This document shows, piece by piece, positions 16,527 to 24,620 of a stretch of DNA of 64,000 nt. Within the stretch, counting starts at the first letter, position 1. The number at the start of each line of letters is the position of its first letter. Under the pieces are notes generated by a model that ran no database searches, was not told the origin of the DNA, and saw only the letters and a list, made by a program, of their open reading frames with translations. The stretch is from Azonexus sp. (GTDB taxonomy: Bacteria > Pseudomonadota > Gammaproteobacteria > Burkholderiales > Rhodocyclaceae): positions 1 through 64,000 of the forward strand of contig JAGOBB010000002.1 in the NCBI GenBank assembly GCA_017983615.1, written 5' to 3'. A program made the translations under genes and the position numbers.

Positions 16527-17942
16527 ATGATGAACTTCTATAACGAGATGTATGACGCCAATGGCGGCGTCCGGGCACATTACAAGGGATACGAAGACTG
16601 GCTGAAGGCGACACCGCCGGAGCGTATCGAGCGCAAACGGGCGGAAGCCGATCTGGCTTTCCACCGGGTGGGCATTACCTTTGCGGTTTACGGCGAGGAG
16701 GCCGGCAAGGAGCGCCTGATCCCCTTCGACATCATCCCGCGCGTCATTCCCTCTGCAGAGTGGAAGGCGCTGCAATCCGGCCTGCGCCAGCGCGTCAAGG
16801 CGCTGAACATGTTCCTCTGGGATGTATATCACGATCAGGAAATCCTCAAGGCCGGCGTCATTCCGGCCGAGCAGGTGCTGAACAATGCCCAGTATCGTGC
16901 GGTCATGCAGGGGGTCGATGTGCCGGGAGGGATTTACGCCCATATTACCGGGGTCGATATCGTGCGCGCCGGAGAGGGCGAGTTTTACGTGCTGGAAGAC
17001 AATTTGCGCGTGCCCTCAGGTGTTTCGTACATGCTCGAAGACCGCAAGATGATGATGCGGCTCTTTCCGGAACTGTTTGCCAAACACAAGGTGGCACCGG
17101 TTCAGCACTACCCGGACATGCTGCTGGAGAAGCTGCGCGCCGTGGCGCCCAAGGGCGTGACCGATCCGACGGTGGTTGTCCTGACGCCGGGCGCCTACAA
17201 CAGCGCTTATTTTGAACACACCTTCCTCGCCCAGCAGATGGGCGTCGAACTGGTTGAGGGGCGTGACCTCTTTGTCAAGGACGAGGTGGTCTACATGCGG
17301 ACGACGCAGGGGCCGCAGCGCGTCGATGTGATTTACCGCCGTCTCGACGACGATTTCATGGACCCGACGGTCTTCCGTGCTGATTCTTCGCTCGGCGTAC
17401 CGGGCATCATCCGCGCCTATCAGGCCGGCAACGTGACGTTGGCCAACGCGGTCGGCACCGGAGTCGCCGACGACAAGTCGATCTACCCCTACGTGCCGGA
17501 CATGATCCGTTTCTACCTCGGCGAGGAGCCGAAGCTGAACAATGTGCCGACCTACATGTGCCGCAAAAAGGACGATTTGGCCTACGTGCTCGATCATCTG
17601 CCGGAACTGGTCGTCAAGGAGGTCCATGGTGCCGGCGGCTACGGCATGCTGGTCGGACCGGCTTCGACGAAGGAGCAGATCGAGCATTTCCGCCAGTTGC
17701 TGATCGCCAAGCCGGATGGCTACATCGCGCAGCCGACGCTGGCCTTGTCCAATTGCCCGACCTTCGTCGAGGAGGGCATCGCGCCGCGTCACCTCGACCT
17801 GCGTCCCTTCGTGCTGTCCTCGGGCGAGTGCGTGAACATGGTGCCGGGCGGCCTGACCCGCGTCGCGCTGACCAAGGGCTCGCTGGTCGTCAATTCGTCG
17901 CAGGGCGGCGGTACCAAAGATACCTGGGTTTTGGAGGATTAA
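16527..17942 (+). CDS. Circularly permuted ATP-grasp type 2 protein (DUF404/DUF407)
   Basis: A 471-residue protein of the circularly permuted ATP-grasp family, predicted to form amide or peptide bonds using ATP. Family signatures seen include LNMFLWDVYHDQEIL (near 92), YVLEDNLRVPSGVSYMLEDR (near 155), LTPGAYNSAYFEHTFLAQQMGVELVEGRDL (near 220-250), the lysine-containing LVVKEVHGAGGYGM (near 366), and a C-terminal GGGTKDTWVLED. The alpha-E gene starts 4 nt after its stop, the standard partnership. Substrate unknown; the family has been predicted to ligate peptides or amino acids onto proteins. The upstream region carries NtrC/sigma-54-like sites. Confidence 0.9.
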   Translation: MMNFYNEMYDANGGVRAHYKGYEDWLKATPPERIERKRAEADLAFHRVGITFAVYGEEAGKERLIPFDIIPRVIPSAEWKALQSGLRQRVKALNMFLWDVYHDQEILKAGVIPAEQVLNNAQYRAVMQGVDVPGGIYAHITGVDIVRAGEGEFYVLEDNLRVPSGVSYMLEDRKMMMRLFPELFAKHKVAPVQHYPDMLLEKLRAVAPKGVTDPTVVVLTPGAYNSAYFEHTFLAQQMGVELVEGRDLFVKDEVVYMRTTQGPQRVDVIYRRLDDDFMDPTVFRADSSLGVPGIIRAYQAGNVTLANAVGTGVADDKSIYPYVPDMIRFYLGEEPKLNNVPTYMCRKKDDLAYVLDHLPELVVKEVHGAGGYGMLVGPASTKEQIEHFRQLLIAKPDGYIAQPTLALSNCPTFVEEGIAPRHLDLRPFVLSSGECVNMVPGGLTRVALTKGSLVVNSSQGGGTKDTWVLED

Positions 17943-17945
17943 GCC

Positions 17946-18893
17946 ATGCTGAGTCGTACTGCCGATCATTTGTTCTGGATGTCGCGCTATATCGAGCGCG
18001 CCGAGAACCTGGCCCGCCTGCTCGACGTTACCTGGCAGATGTCCCTCGTCCCGCAATCTGAGGAAGCGGCCAACCAAAGCTGGAACGCGATCATCGCCCT
18101 GAACAGCCTGGAAGAGGCGTTCGCCAAGAAATATGCGACGGTCAATGGCGAAAACGTCCTGAAATTTATGGTCAGCGATCCGGACAATTTTTCGTCCATC
18201 CATAGCTGCCTGCGCCTGGCCCGCGAGAACGCCCATGCCGTGCGCGGCACGTTGACCACGGAGATGTGGGAAACGCTGAACGCCACATGGCTGGAAGCCA
18301 AAGAGAAAAGCTTCGAACAACTGCTCGGCGCCGGCATCGGCGACTACTTCGAATGGGTCAAGATGCGGTCCTCGCTGTCACGTGGGACGACACTCGGCAC
18401 ATTGTTGCAGGACGAGGCGTTTCATTTCATTCGGCTGGGCACGCTGCTTGAACGTGCCGACAACACGGCGCGCATTCTCGATGTCAAATACCACGTCTTG
18501 CGTTCGCATGGCGACGAGGGGGCGACCGACTTCTACGAATGGGGGGCGCTGCTCCGTTCGGTCTCGGCTTTCGAGGTCTATCGCAAGGTTTATCGCGACG
18601 TGATCACGCCGGACCGCGTGGCGGAACTGCTGATCCTCAACAAGGACATGCCGCGCTCCTTGCACTTTTGCCTGAACAGCGTGATCAAGGTTCTCGACTT
18701 GATCGCCAATCGCCAGTCCGGAGAAACGGCTCGCCAGGCGGGCCTGATGCACGCCCAGTTGCACTATGGGCGGATCGAGGACATCCTGGCACACGGCCTG
18801 CACGAGTGGCTGACTGATTTCATGGACCGCATTTACCTGCTCGGCGATGGCATCAGCAAGGACTTTCTGGTGCCGATGGCGGAAGCGGCATAA
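17946..18893 (+). CDS. Alpha-E domain protein (DUF403)
   Basis: A 315-residue all-helical protein starting MLSRTADHLFWMSRYIERAENLARLLD, the alpha-E signature with conserved Arg and Glu. NTARILDVKYHVL appears near 178. Function is unknown; it almost always occurs beside or fused to circularly permuted ATP-grasp proteins and probably acts in the same reaction. It is the second and last gene of cassette 1; two terminators and a USS-like copy follow. A fused version of the same two domains is found at 28188-30710. Confidence 0.9.
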   Translation: MLSRTADHLFWMSRYIERAENLARLLDVTWQMSLVPQSEEAANQSWNAIIALNSLEEAFAKKYATVNGENVLKFMVSDPDNFSSIHSCLRLARENAHAVRGTLTTEMWETLNATWLEAKEKSFEQLLGAGIGDYFEWVKMRSSLSRGTTLGTLLQDEAFHFIRLGTLLERADNTARILDVKYHVLRSHGDEGATDFYEWGALLRSVSAFEVYRKVYRDVITPDRVAELLILNKDMPRSLHFCLNSVIKVLDLIANRQSGETARQAGLMHAQLHYGRIEDILAHGLHEWLTDFMDRIYLLGDGISKDFLVPMAEAA

Positions 18894-18900
18894 GCGCCTC

Positions 18901-18929
18901 CCGGTCCGGTCTTGGCCGGATCGGTTTTT
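18901..18929 (+). terminator. Terminator after the alpha-E gene
   Basis: CCGGTCCGG pairs with CCGGATCGG (one G-U type pair) around TCTTGG, followed by TTTTT. It directly follows the alpha-E stop codon. Confidence 0.75.
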
Positions 18930-18957
18930 GCCATTTTTTTGGGGCGACCGTAGCATT
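18924..18957 (-). repeat. USS-like element, copy 4
   Basis: On the minus strand, GAATGCTACGGTCG is followed by AAAAAAA at +16 to +22 and AAAAA at +27 to +31. It is intergenic, between the terminators of two convergent genes. Confidence 0.85.
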
Positions 18958-18983
18958 CGGACAAATTTGCAGCCCCAGAAATT

Positions 18984-19012
18984 AAAATGCCCGCTTTTAA
19001 GCGGGCATTTTT
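18984..19012. terminator. Bidirectional terminator at the phasin 3' end
   Basis: AAAATGCCCGC and GCGGGCATTTTT pair around TTTTAA. It serves the minus-strand phasin gene and can also stop read-through from the alpha-E gene. Confidence 0.9.
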
Positions 19013-19031
19013 ACGACAGCGAGGACCGGGA

Positions 19032-19568
19032 TTACTTGGTCTTCTTGACAGCCTTGGCAGTTGCGCTGGTGGCAGCGGCCATGTTGTTCTGGGCCATGTC
19101 GGTCACTTGCTGGGCAACCTTGCGCATGTTGTCGAAAGCGGAGTTGGCAGCGGCGATGGCGCTCTGCACGGCGGCGACGGCGACGTCGGAACCAGCCGGG
19201 GCGGACTTGGCAGCCTTTTCCAGCATGCTGGAAACGCTCTTCTGGAAATCGCCGAACTGGGCTTCGACCATCTTGGCCAGCTGTTCTTGCGTTTCGGTGG
19301 AAATTTCATAGACCGACTTGCCGTAGGCAACAGCCTTCTCGACGCTCGGCTTGGCCAGGGAGGCCTGGATGGACAGGGCTTCCTGCGGATCCTTGGCGCC
19401 CATGATGGCCTTGGCGTTGGAGACGGAATCTTCCAGCACGGAACGGGCGGTTTCAAGGTTCAGGGTAGCGATACGCTCGGCAGAAGCCAGGGCGGTATTG
19501 GCGACGGACAGCAGGGAATCGACAGCAGCCTTGTTAGCGGCGGCGAATTGCTCGGGATTGATAGACAT
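19032..19568 (-). CDS. phaP: Phasin family protein
   Basis: A 178-residue, Ala-rich, mostly helical protein starting MSINPEQFAAANKAAVDSLL, ending in a basic AKAVKKTK, with the TLNLETARSVLEDS segment of the phasin_2 family. Phasins coat polyhydroxyalkanoate granules and control their size. AAGGAG upstream of ATG 19568 supports the start. The upstream region carries a PhaR-like CTGC-N3-GCAG site, an FNR-like box and a possible -10 (TACAAT, 19610-19615), suggesting control by polymer level and oxygen. No PHA synthase is in the window. Confidence 0.93.
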   Translation of the reverse strand: MSINPEQFAAANKAAVDSLLSVANTALASAERIATLNLETARSVLEDSVSNAKAIMGAKDPQEALSIQASLAKPSVEKAVAYGKSVYEISTETQEQLAKMVEAQFGDFQKSVSSMLEKAAKSAPAGSDVAVAAVQSAIAAANSAFDNMRKVAQQVTDMAQNNMAAATSATAKAVKKTK

Positions 19569-19633
19569 CGGACGCTCCTTAAGTGAGGGAATAAAATTAC
19601 AACGGCCTTATTGTAACAGTATATCTATCAGAA

Positions 19634-19650
19634 ATGCTGCACCGCAGCAT
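19634..19650. promoter_or_regulatory. PhaR-like operator upstream of the phasin gene
   Basis: ATGCTGC-ACC-GCAGCAT is a perfect 7-bp inverted repeat containing CTGC-N3-GCAG, the form I recall for PhaR operators of phasin genes. It would overlap the -35 region if the -10 is TACAAT at 19610-19615. Confidence 0.5.
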
Positions 19651-19659
19651 GTTGATTTA

Positions 19660-19673
19660 CTGATCTAGATCAA
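19660..19673. promoter_or_regulatory. FNR/DNR-like box upstream of the phasin gene
   Basis: CTGAT-CTAG-ATCAA matches 9 of the 10 defined bases of TTGAT-N4-ATCAA. It lies about 92-105 nt upstream of the phasin start. A DNR-type regulator gene is encoded 3.8 kb away. Confidence 0.5.
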
Positions 19674-19960
19674 TCATTTGGCAGATACCTCGCTAAACGA
19701 TTGTTTCAAACATTGCTGTGCTGCAACGATGTTTTTGGGCGGTTACCTATTAGACTGGGAAAGTGTTACGGCGTTGTTGCTGTGCTATCCGTTCGTTTAA
19801 ACAGTGTTTCCCGGAAAGCGCTGGGGGCAGATCAAACAGGGCATCGCTGCCTGAGCAAGACGGCTTTGGTCAAACCAATGTTGCCGTCGCCAAATCCGCT
19901 TGAGGCACGGTGGTAGAATCCGCCCCGTTTCCGCATCAGCACTTCATTTGATCCCGCCCA

Positions 19961-21175
19961 ATGCATTTTGACGTCATCATCATCGGCGCCGGCGCTGCCG
20001 GCATGATGTGCGCGGCCCAGGCCGGGGGCAGGGGGCGGCACGTGCTTCTGGTCGACCACTCGGCCAAACTCGGCGAGCGCATTCGGATTTCCGGTGGCGG
20101 GCGCTGCAATTTCACCAACCGGACGGTCAGCGCCGAGAACTACCTTTCGCAGAACCCGCACTTCTGCCGCTCGGCACTGGCGCGCTTCTCGCAATTCGAT
20201 TTCATCGCGATGGTCGAAAAGCGGCGCATTCCGTACCACGAGCGCGAACACGGCCAGCTTTTCTGCGACGACTCGGCCGAGGAAATCATCGCCATGCTGC
20301 GCGATGCCTGCGACGACGCCAGCGTCAAATGGGCCTTGCAGTGCGCCGTCCAGCATATTGAACGCAACGACGGGCATCCCGTAAAGCGCTATCGGGTGGC
20401 CACCGACAACGGCAGCTTCACCTGCCAGTCGCTGGTCGTCGCCACCGGCGGTCTGGCGATACCGAAAATCGGTGCCAGTCCGTTCGGTTACCGGCTCGCA
20501 GAGCAATTCGATATTCCCGTCATTGCCCCAAAACCCGCCCTGGTACCGCTCGCCCTGGCGCCGGAAGTGCTCGAACCGATCAAGCCGCTGGCCGGTGCAA
20601 CGCTCGATGCCGTGGCGCAATTCGGGCCAGCCGGTTTCCGCGAAAATGTGCTGCTCACTCACCGCGGCCTGTCCGGCCCTGCCATCCTGCAGATTTCCAG
20701 CTACTGGCAGATGCAGGAATACCGGGCGGGCAAGAAGCAGCCCGTCGAGATCGACCTGCTGCCCGGCCTTGATGCCGCCACCTGGCTGGAAGAACACCGG
20801 CAGGGGCGCATTCATCTTCCCAACCTGCTGGCTGAGCGTCTGCCGCGTCGCTTCGCGCACGAATGGTGCGCATTGTATGGCGGCGAAAAGCTGGTCTCAC
20901 GACCGATCGGCGAACTCGGCCGCCGCGATCTCGACGCCATCGCCGCCAGACTCAACGCCTGGCCGCTGATGCCCGCCGGTACGCTGGGTTTTGCCAAAGC
21001 GGAGGTTACCCTCGGGGGCGTGTCCACTGCAGCATTGTCGTCAAAAACCATGGAAGCCACAGCGGCGCCCGGGCTCTATTTCATCGGCGAAGTGGTCGAC
21101 GTCACGGGCTGGCTGGGCGGCTATAACTTCCAGTGGGCGTGGTCGTCGGGCTGGGTGGCCGGGCAGTTCGTTTAA
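19961..21175 (+). CDS. HI0933/BaiN-type FAD flavoprotein
   Basis: A 404-residue flavoprotein. The FAD-binding motif IIIGAGAAGMMCAAQAG is at the N-terminus, followed by the family signature RISGGGRCNFTN (near 45) and a C-terminal GLYFIGEVVDVTGWLGGYNFQWAWSSG pattern that closes the FAD site. The family (HI0933, YhiN, BaiN) contains NAD(P)/FAD oxidoreductases, some of which reduce enone or steroid substrates. The substrate here is unknown. Its stop overlaps the convergent gene's stop in a shared TTAA. A related protein is encoded at 31672-32913. Confidence 0.88.
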   Translation: MHFDVIIIGAGAAGMMCAAQAGGRGRHVLLVDHSAKLGERIRISGGGRCNFTNRTVSAENYLSQNPHFCRSALARFSQFDFIAMVEKRRIPYHEREHGQLFCDDSAEEIIAMLRDACDDASVKWALQCAVQHIERNDGHPVKRYRVATDNGSFTCQSLVVATGGLAIPKIGASPFGYRLAEQFDIPVIAPKPALVPLALAPEVLEPIKPLAGATLDAVAQFGPAGFRENVLLTHRGLSGPAILQISSYWQMQEYRAGKKQPVEIDLLPGLDAATWLEEHRQGRIHLPNLLAERLPRRFAHEWCALYGGEKLVSRPIGELGRRDLDAIAARLNAWPLMPAGTLGFAKAEVTLGGVSTAALSSKTMEATAAPGLYFIGEVVDVTGWLGGYNFQWAWSSGWVAGQFV

Positions 21176-22788
21176 GCGGGTCGCGTCATCGACAAGGCCA
21201 CCGCCTCTGCCACCTTGATGCCATCGACGCCCGCCGACAGGATGCCGCCAGCGTAGCCGGCGCCTTCGCCGGCCGGGTAGAGACCGCGGGTGTTGATGCT
21301 CTGGTAGTCGGCGTCGCGCTTGATGCGGATCGGCGAAGAAGTGCGCGTCTCGACGCCGGTCAGCACGGCGTCGGCCATGGCGAAGCCGCGGATTTGCTTG
21401 TCGAAGACCGGAATGGCTTCGCGCAATGCCTCGATGACGAAGGGCGGGGCGCAACTCGCCAGGTCGGTCATGTGTACACCCGGCTGGTAGGAAGGATCGA
21501 CGGCGCCGAGCGCCGTGGATGGCCGGCCGGCGAGGAAGTCGCCGATGCGCTGGGCGGGTGCGGCGTAGTTGCTGCCGCCGGCGACGAAGGCGGCCGATTC
21601 CCATTGGCGCTGGAAATCGATGCCGGCCAGCGGGTTGGTCTTGTAGTCGCCGGGAAAGTCCTCGGGCTTGACTTCGACGACCAGCGCCGCGTTGGCATTG
21701 CGTTCGGCGCGCGAATACTGGCTCATGCCGTTGGTGACGACGCGGCCTTCCTCCGAGGTGGCAGCGACGACCTGACCGCCCGGGCACATGCAGAAGCTGT
21801 AGGCAGCGCGGCCGTTGGCGCAATGGTGGACCAGCTTGTAGTCGGCGGCGCCGAGGATCTCGTTGCCGGCGTTGGGGCCGAAGCGGGCCTGGTCAATCAG
21901 CGTCTGCGGGTGCTCGACGCGGAAGCCGATCGAGAAGGGCTTGGCCTCGATGTAAACGCCTTGTTCGTGCAAGGTCTGGAAGGTGTCGCGGGCGCTGTGG
22001 CCGACAGCGAGAACGACGTGGTCGGTGGCGATGGTTTCGCCATCGGCGAGGACGACGCCCTGCACTTGATGGTCACCGATGATCAGCCGCTCGACCTTGC
22101 TGCCGAAGCGGATCTCGCCGCCCAGTGCGGTGATCGTGGCGCGGATGTTCTCGACCATCTTGACCAGCCGGAAGGTGCCGATGTGTGGCTTGCTGACATA
22201 CATGATCTCTTCCGGCGCGCCGGCTTTGACGAACTCTTCCAGCACCTTGCGGCCGTGGTGCTGTGGGTCCTTGATCTGGCTGTAGAGCTTGCCGTCCGAA
22301 AAGGTGCCGGCGCCACCTTCACCGAACTGGACGTTCGATTCCGGGTTCAGCTTGTTGTTGCGCCACAGGCCCCAGGTGTCTTTCGTGCGCTCGCGCACGG
22401 CCTTGCCGCGTTCTAGGATGATCGGCTTGAAGCCCATCTGGGCCAGGATCAGGCCGGCCAGCAGGCCGCAGGGGCCGGTGCCGATGACAACTGGGCGGGC
22501 TGGCAGGTCGGCCGGGGCCTGGGTGACGAACTTGTAAGTGGTGTCCGGCGTCGGGCCGACGTGGCGATCATCGGCAAACTTCTTCAGCAATGCCGCTTCG
22601 TCGGCGACCTTGAAGTCCAGCGTGTAGATCAGCGTGATCGCCGATTTTTTGCGCGCATCGTAGCTACGCTTGAAGATCGTGAAATCGAGCAGTTCGCCGT
22701 CGGCGATGCCCAGGCGCTGGCAGAGCGCCGGGCGCAGCGCATCGGCGGCATGGTCAAGCGGCAGCTTCAGTTCGGTGATTCTCAACAT
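21172..22788 (-). CDS. FAD-dependent oxidoreductase of the COG2509 type
   Basis: A 538-residue protein with an N-terminal domain (about 1-95, including FKRSYDARKKSAITLIYTLD), then a dinucleotide fold PVVIGTGPCGLLAGLILAQMG (near 100-118) and a C-terminal FAD-closing motif GLYPAGEGAGYAGGILSAGVDG (near 500). This matches a conserved, uncharacterised FAD dehydrogenase family. No membrane segment is seen. It reads toward the cytochrome c'-like gene's 3' side and may be cotranscribed with it (18-nt gap), which would link it to electron transfer; that is inference. Confidence 0.82.
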   Translation of the reverse strand: MLRITELKLPLDHAADALRPALCQRLGIADGELLDFTIFKRSYDARKKSAITLIYTLDFKVADEAALLKKFADDRHVGPTPDTTYKFVTQAPADLPARPVVIGTGPCGLLAGLILAQMGFKPIILERGKAVRERTKDTWGLWRNNKLNPESNVQFGEGGAGTFSDGKLYSQIKDPQHHGRKVLEEFVKAGAPEEIMYVSKPHIGTFRLVKMVENIRATITALGGEIRFGSKVERLIIGDHQVQGVVLADGETIATDHVVLAVGHSARDTFQTLHEQGVYIEAKPFSIGFRVEHPQTLIDQARFGPNAGNEILGAADYKLVHHCANGRAAYSFCMCPGGQVVAATSEEGRVVTNGMSQYSRAERNANAALVVEVKPEDFPGDYKTNPLAGIDFQRQWESAAFVAGGSNYAAPAQRIGDFLAGRPSTALGAVDPSYQPGVHMTDLASCAPPFVIEALREAIPVFDKQIRGFAMADAVLTGVETRTSSPIRIKRDADYQSINTRGLYPAGEGAGYAGGILSAGVDGIKVAEAVALSMTRPA

Positions 22789-22806
22789 GCGGATATTCCG
22801 GCGATC

Positions 22807-23262
22807 TCAGCGTTCCTTGAACTGCTTGTGGCAGCTCTTGCAGGCCTGGTGCACCTTGTCGTAAGCGGCTTCCGACTGTGCCTTGTCCTTGCGCTGAGCG
22901 GCGGCCAGCAAGGCATCGGTGGCAGCGAGGAAGGCCTGCTTTTCCTTCTCGAATTGTTCCGCCTGCTTCCAGACCTCGGGCGTTGCCTTGGTCGGCGGGT
23001 AATTGGTGTCCGGGCCAAAATGCGACCACGGTCCGTCGCGTCGGGCCATCAGCCGTTCGGCGTGCATGGCGAACTTGTCAGCATCGTAGCGGTTCTCGCG
23101 CAGCATCACGCCCATCGGCTCGAAGGCCTTGACGATCTCCTTGAACGCCGTCTGCCGCGTTTTGACCGGCTGGCCGGGTCGCGTGTCCTCGACTTCGCCG
23201 CAAGCGGCCAGCAATGCTACGGTCGAGAGCAAAAAAAGGCGAAATCTGAAAAACTGGAACAT
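22807..23262 (-). CDS. Cytochrome c'-like heme lipoprotein
   Basis: A 151-residue protein with a lipoprotein signal (LSTVALLAACGE, lipid Cys near residue 21) and a single C-terminal heme site CKSCH four residues from the characteristic end of cytochrome c' proteins. The middle (AFKEIVKAFEPMGVMLRE...AERLMARRDGPWSHFGPDT) fits that four-helix family. Cytochromes c' bind NO and protect denitrifying or sulfur-oxidising cells; most are soluble, so the lipid anchor is unusual. Residues about 6-17 of the signal peptide are encoded by a USS-like element. An FNR-type box lies 111-124 nt upstream, shared with the divergent dnr-like gene. Confidence 0.85.
   Translation of the reverse strand: MFQFFRFRLFLLSTVALLAACGEVEDTRPGQPVKTRQTAFKEIVKAFEPMGVMLRENRYDADKFAMHAERLMARRDGPWSHFGPDTNYPPTKATPEVWKQAEQFEKEKQAFLAATDALLAAAQRKDKAQSEAAYDKVHQACKSCHKQFKER
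23213..23246 (+). repeat. USS-like element, copy 5, encoding a signal peptide core
   Basis: AATGCTACGGTCG, then AAAAAAA at +17 to +23 and AAAT at +28 to +31. It is read in antisense by the cytochrome c'-like gene and encodes the hydrophobic segment FRLFLLSTVA of its signal peptide. Confidence 0.85.
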
Positions 23263-23372
23263 GGCAGGCGATCATTGGCTGGGCAAACCCGGGAGTGCGA
23301 ATTATACGGGCTGCGGCAGGCGACGACAGCAGGCAGCATTGAGCCTGGGCCTTGTGGCTATCATGGCTTGAT

Positions 23373-23386
23373 TTGATTCATATCAA
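23373..23386. promoter_or_regulatory. Perfect FNR/DNR box with class II promoter spacing
   Basis: TTGAT-TCAT-ATCAA matches the FNR-family consensus exactly. With a -41.5 position the start point would fall near 23421, and GATAAT at 23403-23408 is close to the expected -10. It probably drives the regulator gene at 23454 (autoregulation) and may also act on the divergent cytochrome c'-like gene. Confidence 0.7.
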
Positions 23387-23453
23387 ACGCAACAATAGCG
23401 CCGATAATGCCCGAATTGCCGGGTTTGGCCGTGGATTCAGTCGAGGAGCGAGC

Positions 23454-24158
23454 ATGCGTGATTTTCAGCCGGTACAGATCGATACGCTTTTGAGTCGTAT
23501 CCCCCTGTTCGAAGGACTGGTGCCGGAAGAGCTCGCCAGAATGGCGAAAGGGACGCATCAGGTCCGGCTTGGCAAAGGTGAAATGCTGTTTCGGCAAGGC
23601 GATGCCTGCACCGGGTTTCATGTCGTGGTCTATGGTCAGATCAAACTGGGCATCTCCTCCGCGCAAGGCGCCGAGAAGGTGGTCGAAATCATTCAGCCGG
23701 GACAGAGCTTCGGCGAAGCCATCATGTTGATGGACAAGGCATATTTCGTTTCCGCTCAGGCGCTGAGCGACTCGCTGCTGCTTCATGTCTCGAAGGCGGC
23801 AATCGATGAGGAACTCCAGCGCGACTACGCTTTCGTCCGCAAGTTACTGGCCGGCATGTCCATGCGGCTGCATCAGCTGATGATCGATGTCGAATCATAT
23901 TCAATGCATTCCGGGACGCAGCGGGTCATCGGCTACCTCATGCACGAACTGCCGGAACACGAGCACGGCAAGGACAATGTCGTGATGGAACTGGTCGCCA
24001 ACAAGGGCGTGATCGCGTCGCGCCTCAACCTGACCCAGGAACATTTCTCGCGCATCCTGCACGACCTGATTGAACTTGGGCTGATCGTGGTCGAAGGCAA
24101 GCGGATTCGTATCCCCAGCGTGCCCAAACTGCAGAAGCATCAACTGGCGCTCCAATAG
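23454..24158 (+). CDS. Crp/Fnr family regulator, DNR-like
   Basis: A 234-residue regulator: cyclic nucleotide-binding-type beta barrel (about 10-130), dimerisation helix, and a C-terminal winged helix with the recognition segment SRLNLTQEHFSRILHDL. The N-terminal cysteine cluster of oxygen-sensing FNR is absent; only one Cys (DACTGF) is present, so it fits the DNR group that senses NO through heme. The start at 23454 has a GAGGAG site. A perfect FNR-type box upstream suggests autoregulation. Probable targets in the window are the cytochrome c' gene and possibly phaP. Confidence 0.85.
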   Translation: MRDFQPVQIDTLLSRIPLFEGLVPEELARMAKGTHQVRLGKGEMLFRQGDACTGFHVVVYGQIKLGISSAQGAEKVVEIIQPGQSFGEAIMLMDKAYFVSAQALSDSLLLHVSKAAIDEELQRDYAFVRKLLAGMSMRLHQLMIDVESYSMHSGTQRVIGYLMHELPEHEHGKDNVVMELVANKGVIASRLNLTQEHFSRILHDLIELGLIVVEGKRIRIPSVPKLQKHQLALQ

Positions 24159-24193
24159 ACGGGAGCGCTCTCCCGGATCGACAGATAGAAATC

Positions 24194-24616
24194 ATGCAAC
24201 AGACCATCAGCTTCATCACCCTTGGCGTCGCCGATCTGGCACGCAGCAGGGCGTTCTACAAGGCGCTCGGCTGGCAGGAGTCGTCGGCCAGCCAGGAGGG
24301 CATCGCCTTCTTTCAGGCTGGATCGGTGGCCTTTGCCCTGTTCCAGCGCGAGGCGCTGGCCGAAGATGCTACGGTGTCGGCGATGGGGAGCGGCTTTTCC
24401 GGATTCACGCTGGCACATAACGTGCCGTCGGAGGCCTCGGTGATCGCCACGCTGGACGAGGCCGTGGCGGCTGGTGCCACCATGGTGCGCCCGGCCGACA
24501 AGGTATTTTGGGGCGGCTATCGTGGCTATTTTGGCGATCCGGACGGCTTCTTGTGGGAAGTCTGCTTCAACCCCTTCATCCCGCTGGATGCGGAAGGTTT
24601 CGTCAAGCTTCCTTAG
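24194..24616 (+). CDS. VOC/glyoxalase superfamily protein
   Basis: A 140-residue protein with two beta-alpha-beta-beta-beta modules: ISFITLGVADLARSRAFYKALGW at the N-terminus and VFWGGYRGYFGDPDGFLWEVCFNP near the end. The latter is typical of the glyoxalase/bleomycin-resistance fold with a metal-binding Glu. Substrate unknown. It starts 35 nt after the dnr-like gene and may be cotranscribed. The codons for DATVSAMG carry the core of a USS-like element. Confidence 0.85.
   Translation: MQQTISFITLGVADLARSRAFYKALGWQESSASQEGIAFFQAGSVAFALFQREALAEDATVSAMGSGFSGFTLAHNVPSEASVIATLDEAVAAGATMVRPADKVFWGGYRGYFGDPDGFLWEVCFNPFIPLDAEGFVKLP
24365..24398 (+). repeat. USS-like element, copy 6, weak, in the VOC gene
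   Basis: Exact core GATGCTACGGT, but the first A/T tract is missing; only TTTT at +29 to +32 remains. Coding for ATV in the VOC protein. Confidence 0.55.
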
Positions 24617-24620
24617 TATT

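Larger units (their letters stand above)
19569..19960. other. 392-nt intergenic region between phasin and flavoprotein genes
   Basis: This gap holds the phasin promoter sites described separately (19610-19673) and the upstream region of the flavoprotein gene. No reading frame here looks coding. The part 19700-19900 is unremarkable apart from TGC-rich words around 19715-19725 (TTGCTGTGCTGCAACG), which could be a further PhaR-type site. Confidence 0.5.
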
